DNA from: Typhlomys cinereus
Lineage: Eukaryota > Chordata > Mammalia > Rodentia > Platacanthomyidae
Direction of reading: 5' to 3'
Length of the DNA stretch: 64,000 nt
NCBI GenBank assembly: GCA_023101885.1
Contig: JALPQD010000639.1
Coordinates: 905,465 to 969,464 of the forward strand
The notes under the pieces were generated by a model. That model was not told the origin of the DNA. It worked only from the letters and a program-made list of their open reading frames with translations, and did no database searches. Positions 62,098-64,000 of this stretch are shown in pieces. Position numbers and translations under genes: made by a program. The stretch's first letter is position 1. Every line of letters begins with the position of its first letter.

Positions 62098-62382
62098 CTT
62101 CTTCTTCTTCTTCTTCTTCTTCTTCTTCTTCTTCTTCTTCTTCTTCTTCTTCTTCTTCTTCTTCTTCTTCTTCTTCTTCTTTCTTCTTCTTCTTCTTCTT
62201 CTTCTTCTTCTTCTTCTTCTTCTTCTTCTTCTTCTTTCTTCTTCTTCTTCTTCTTCTTTCTTCTTCTTCTTCTTCTTCTTCTTCTTCTTCTTCTTTCTTC
62301 TTCTTCTTCTTCTTCTTTCTTCTTTCTTCTTCTTCTTCTTCTTCTTCTTCTTCTTCTTCTCTTCTTCGTTCTTCTCTTCGTC
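62098..62382. repeat. (TTC)n / (GAA)n trinucleotide array, about 285 bp
   Basis: Nearly pure TTC, interrupted by single extra T insertions (TTT runs starting at about 62180, 62235, 62257, 62294, 62316 and 62323). It degrades near 62360-62382. The 'proteins' on both strands (poly-F/L and poly-R/E) are artefacts. GAA/TTC arrays of this length can form triplex structures. Confidence 0.98.
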
Positions 62383-62892
62383 TCAGTTGAAAATGATATC
62401 ACACAAATAGGATTTATTATCATTGTGACACTCCATTTGCTGAGAACCTACTGTTTTGGTGTGTCATTTTTAAGACCTTTGGAATTTCACACTTACCTAA
62501 ACAGCAAGTTATTTTATGACCCTAAAACTATTCCCAAAGCAGTCTCTACATGTTCCCAAAGCAGAATGACCACATGCTTAGTCGGGTTTCCCAATATTCC
62601 CTGTTCACTTTCTTTCTGAATCCCTTATTCTCTAGAATCCCGTAGCAGTAAATATCACTGCCACCTCAAAAAAATCAAACTATATTCTTGAAAAACAACA
62701 TGGAAGATTCTGTTGACTCACTGCTGGTAGTCGAAGAGAACATTAAACAGCAAGTGAAATAATTGATTTGTAAACAAGAGTCATTGTATAAAAACTGTCT
62801 GGAGGATCCAGTCTCATCTCAAGTAAGAAAAGTATAAGTTATTAAACCATTCCTAAATACCTTTCTATACTTCAATCGTTTTAATAGCATCT
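62383..62892. other. Unique sequence, nothing recognised
   Basis: No gene or clear repeat was seen in this 510-bp interval. Confidence 0.45.
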
Positions 62893-63220
62893 CCTATTTG
62901 AATGCTGAAATCTTAACCTCTACTATGACTCTATTTGAAAACAAGGCCTTAAGGATGGTATTTTGAATCAAATAAAATAATGTAGGTAAGATTCACATAA
63001 AAAGAGGAAGAAACACCATGAACACGCATATATAAGGCAAAGGCACATACCCCAAGCAGGTGAATTTAGCACATCAGGAGAAGAATACTAGTGGATGCAA
63101 CCTGGCTGGATCTTTGATTTCTAATGTCCAGCCTTGATAACCATGAGATGCAACTTTCTGTATCTTAATTCTCCCAGTCTGTATTCGTATCACAGCAGCT
63201 TGTACTAACCAACACACATA
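62893..63220 (+). repeat. MLT1-type LTR (ERVL-MaLR)
   Basis: 'tgaatgctgaaatcttaacc', 'actctatttgaaaacaaggc' and 'aagattcacataaaaagagg' match, in order, the start of an MLT1 LTR. 'tctaatgtccagccttgata', 'gagatgcaactttctgtatc' and 'cccagtctgtattcgtatca' match its end. It is a solo, old LTR. Confidence 0.75.
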
Positions 63221-63354
63221 GGTGTTTGCTGAAGTCAGCATGATTTTTATGAAAAAAATGTTTGCTTTTCCAATTTCTTGTTCATTTGTAAAGATAAATT
63301 TGCTGGAATGCTAATTACAATAAGCATATTTTAAGCACTGTTATAAAGATATTT
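63221..63354. other. Unique sequence
   Basis: A short interval between an LTR and a MIR-like relic; nothing was seen. Confidence 0.4.
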
Positions 63355-63440
63355 ATTTGTGAGTTAGGTCATAGTCTCCATTTCACAAATGAGAAGACAA
63401 AACCAGTATAAGAAACAGAAGCAGATCCAAAAGTCTCTGA
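63355..63440 (+). repeat. MIR-like fragment
   Basis: 'gtctccatttcacaaatgag' with the following 'aagacaaaaccagtataag' resembles the MIR 'ccccattttacagatgagga' block. Short and old. Confidence 0.5.
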
Positions 63441-64000
63441 TTGATATAATTAGTAAAAGGCGCTACAAGATGCCCATTTATAAACCCTGCCATTTTCGAG
63501 GAAAGATAAAAATGAATTATTGCACATGTGTGTATTTGAAGGTTTTTCTTTACTGAATACAAGAATGTTAAACATTCCACAATAAAATATAGGCTCTTGG
63601 TACATAATTTATTTGTGATCTGTTGGAGGTCTAAGAAAAGCAGGTAACACTTTCCTAGGTAGATTGATCCCCACATTGCCTCATATCCATTAAATACATT
63701 TACCTAAGCATGAGGAAAACTGTATTTGAAAACAATTGTAGAACTGTTCAGTTAAAGGATTACTATTCATAACTCTTTAATAAAGATCATATTTTCATTT
63801 ATTTGTTGATTTTCAAATAGTTCTGCTTTAATGTTGAATGCCAAAACTTTCCTTTGAATCTTAAGATGGGTTTAGAGACCAGCATATTTCCAAGAGGTAT
63901 GAAAGCTACCATAATCTTATTTTTAACTTGTGAGCCAGTAAAATTCTAACTAGTGTTGATTTTTCTCTGACAGCACTTGCTTAGAAGGTTCCATGGCTTT
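63441..64000. other. Unique AT-rich sequence
   Basis: No gene, RNA or clear repeat was recognised. The window ends here without an exon signal. Confidence 0.45.

Noticed and set aside
62084..62423. Long poly-Phe/Leu and poly-Arg/Glu reading frames
   Set aside because: They are translations of the (TTC)n/(GAA)n array on both strands, not genes.
1..64000. CRISPR arrays, operons, phage or bacterial features
   Set aside because: The repeat content is that of a mammalian nuclear genome. The regular arrays are microsatellites without spacer structure.

Overview
The window reads as non-coding nuclear DNA of a placental mammal, almost certainly a rodent. It is AT-rich and densely populated by interspersed repeats. 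These are tRNA-derived B2/B3-type SINEs, ID and B1 (7SL-like) SINE modules, L1 LINEs whose 3' UTRs carry the G-rich polypurine tract usual in mammals, ancient MIR/L2-type repeats, ERVL-MaLR remnants, a hAT-type fragment resembling rodent URR1, and many (CA)n, (TC)n, (GATA)n and (TTC)n microsatellites. The youngest SINEs resemble the B2 superfamily but have a body I do not recognise from mouse or rat. That suggests a non-murid rodent (a dipodoid such as a jerboa is one guess, low confidence). I found no host protein-coding exon that I can support. The only reading frames with recognisable homology are decayed L1 ORF1/ORF2.

Layout. 1-16.1 kb: mostly unique intergenic or intronic sequence with a B4-type SINE (2.0-2.2 kb), MIR/L2-like relics, a B3-like SINE (13.6 kb) and microsatellites. 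16.3-17.4 kb: an L1 3' UTR on the minus strand, interrupted by a young SINE with a perfect 13-bp target-site duplication (TSD). 18.4-21.5 kb: four older SINEs. 22.9-24.3 kb: two short minus-strand L1 3' UTR pieces followed by a plus-strand 3' L1 fragment. 24.8-32.3 kb: B3-like SINEs, a clear MIR, several microsatellites, and a SINE inserted inside an older SINE (30.1-30.7 kb). 32.65-36.1 kb: two plus-strand L1 3' ends. 38.5-39.5 kb: a SINE cluster whose tails became (TC)n and (CA)n arrays. 39.5-47.1 kb: mostly unique, with B3- and B1-like relics.

47.1-53.7 kb holds the most informative structure. A near-full-length minus-strand L1 (5' UTR remnant, ORF1, ORF2, 3' UTR) is split by a second, 5'-truncated L1 of about 1.33 kb in the same orientation. 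The insert is flanked by a 16-bp TSD and sits at a TTTTT/AA endonuclease site, so the two similar 3' ends are a nested insertion, not a tandem duplication.

53.9-64 kb: a (GATA)n array, a retroposed U6 snRNA pseudogene with a 15-bp TSD, about 1.1 kb of MaLR internal sequence, a URR1-like element, a young SINE with a 16-bp TSD, a (TTC)n array of about 285 bp, and an MLT1-type LTR.

The 'genes' here do not work together as a pathway. The unifying process is L1 retrotransposition: L1 machinery explains the L1s, the SINEs, the U6 pseudogene and, through SINE tails, several of the microsatellites. I cannot name the species or locus or exclude that the window lies in a long intron. All repeat-family names come from memory of consensus features and were not checked by a library search.
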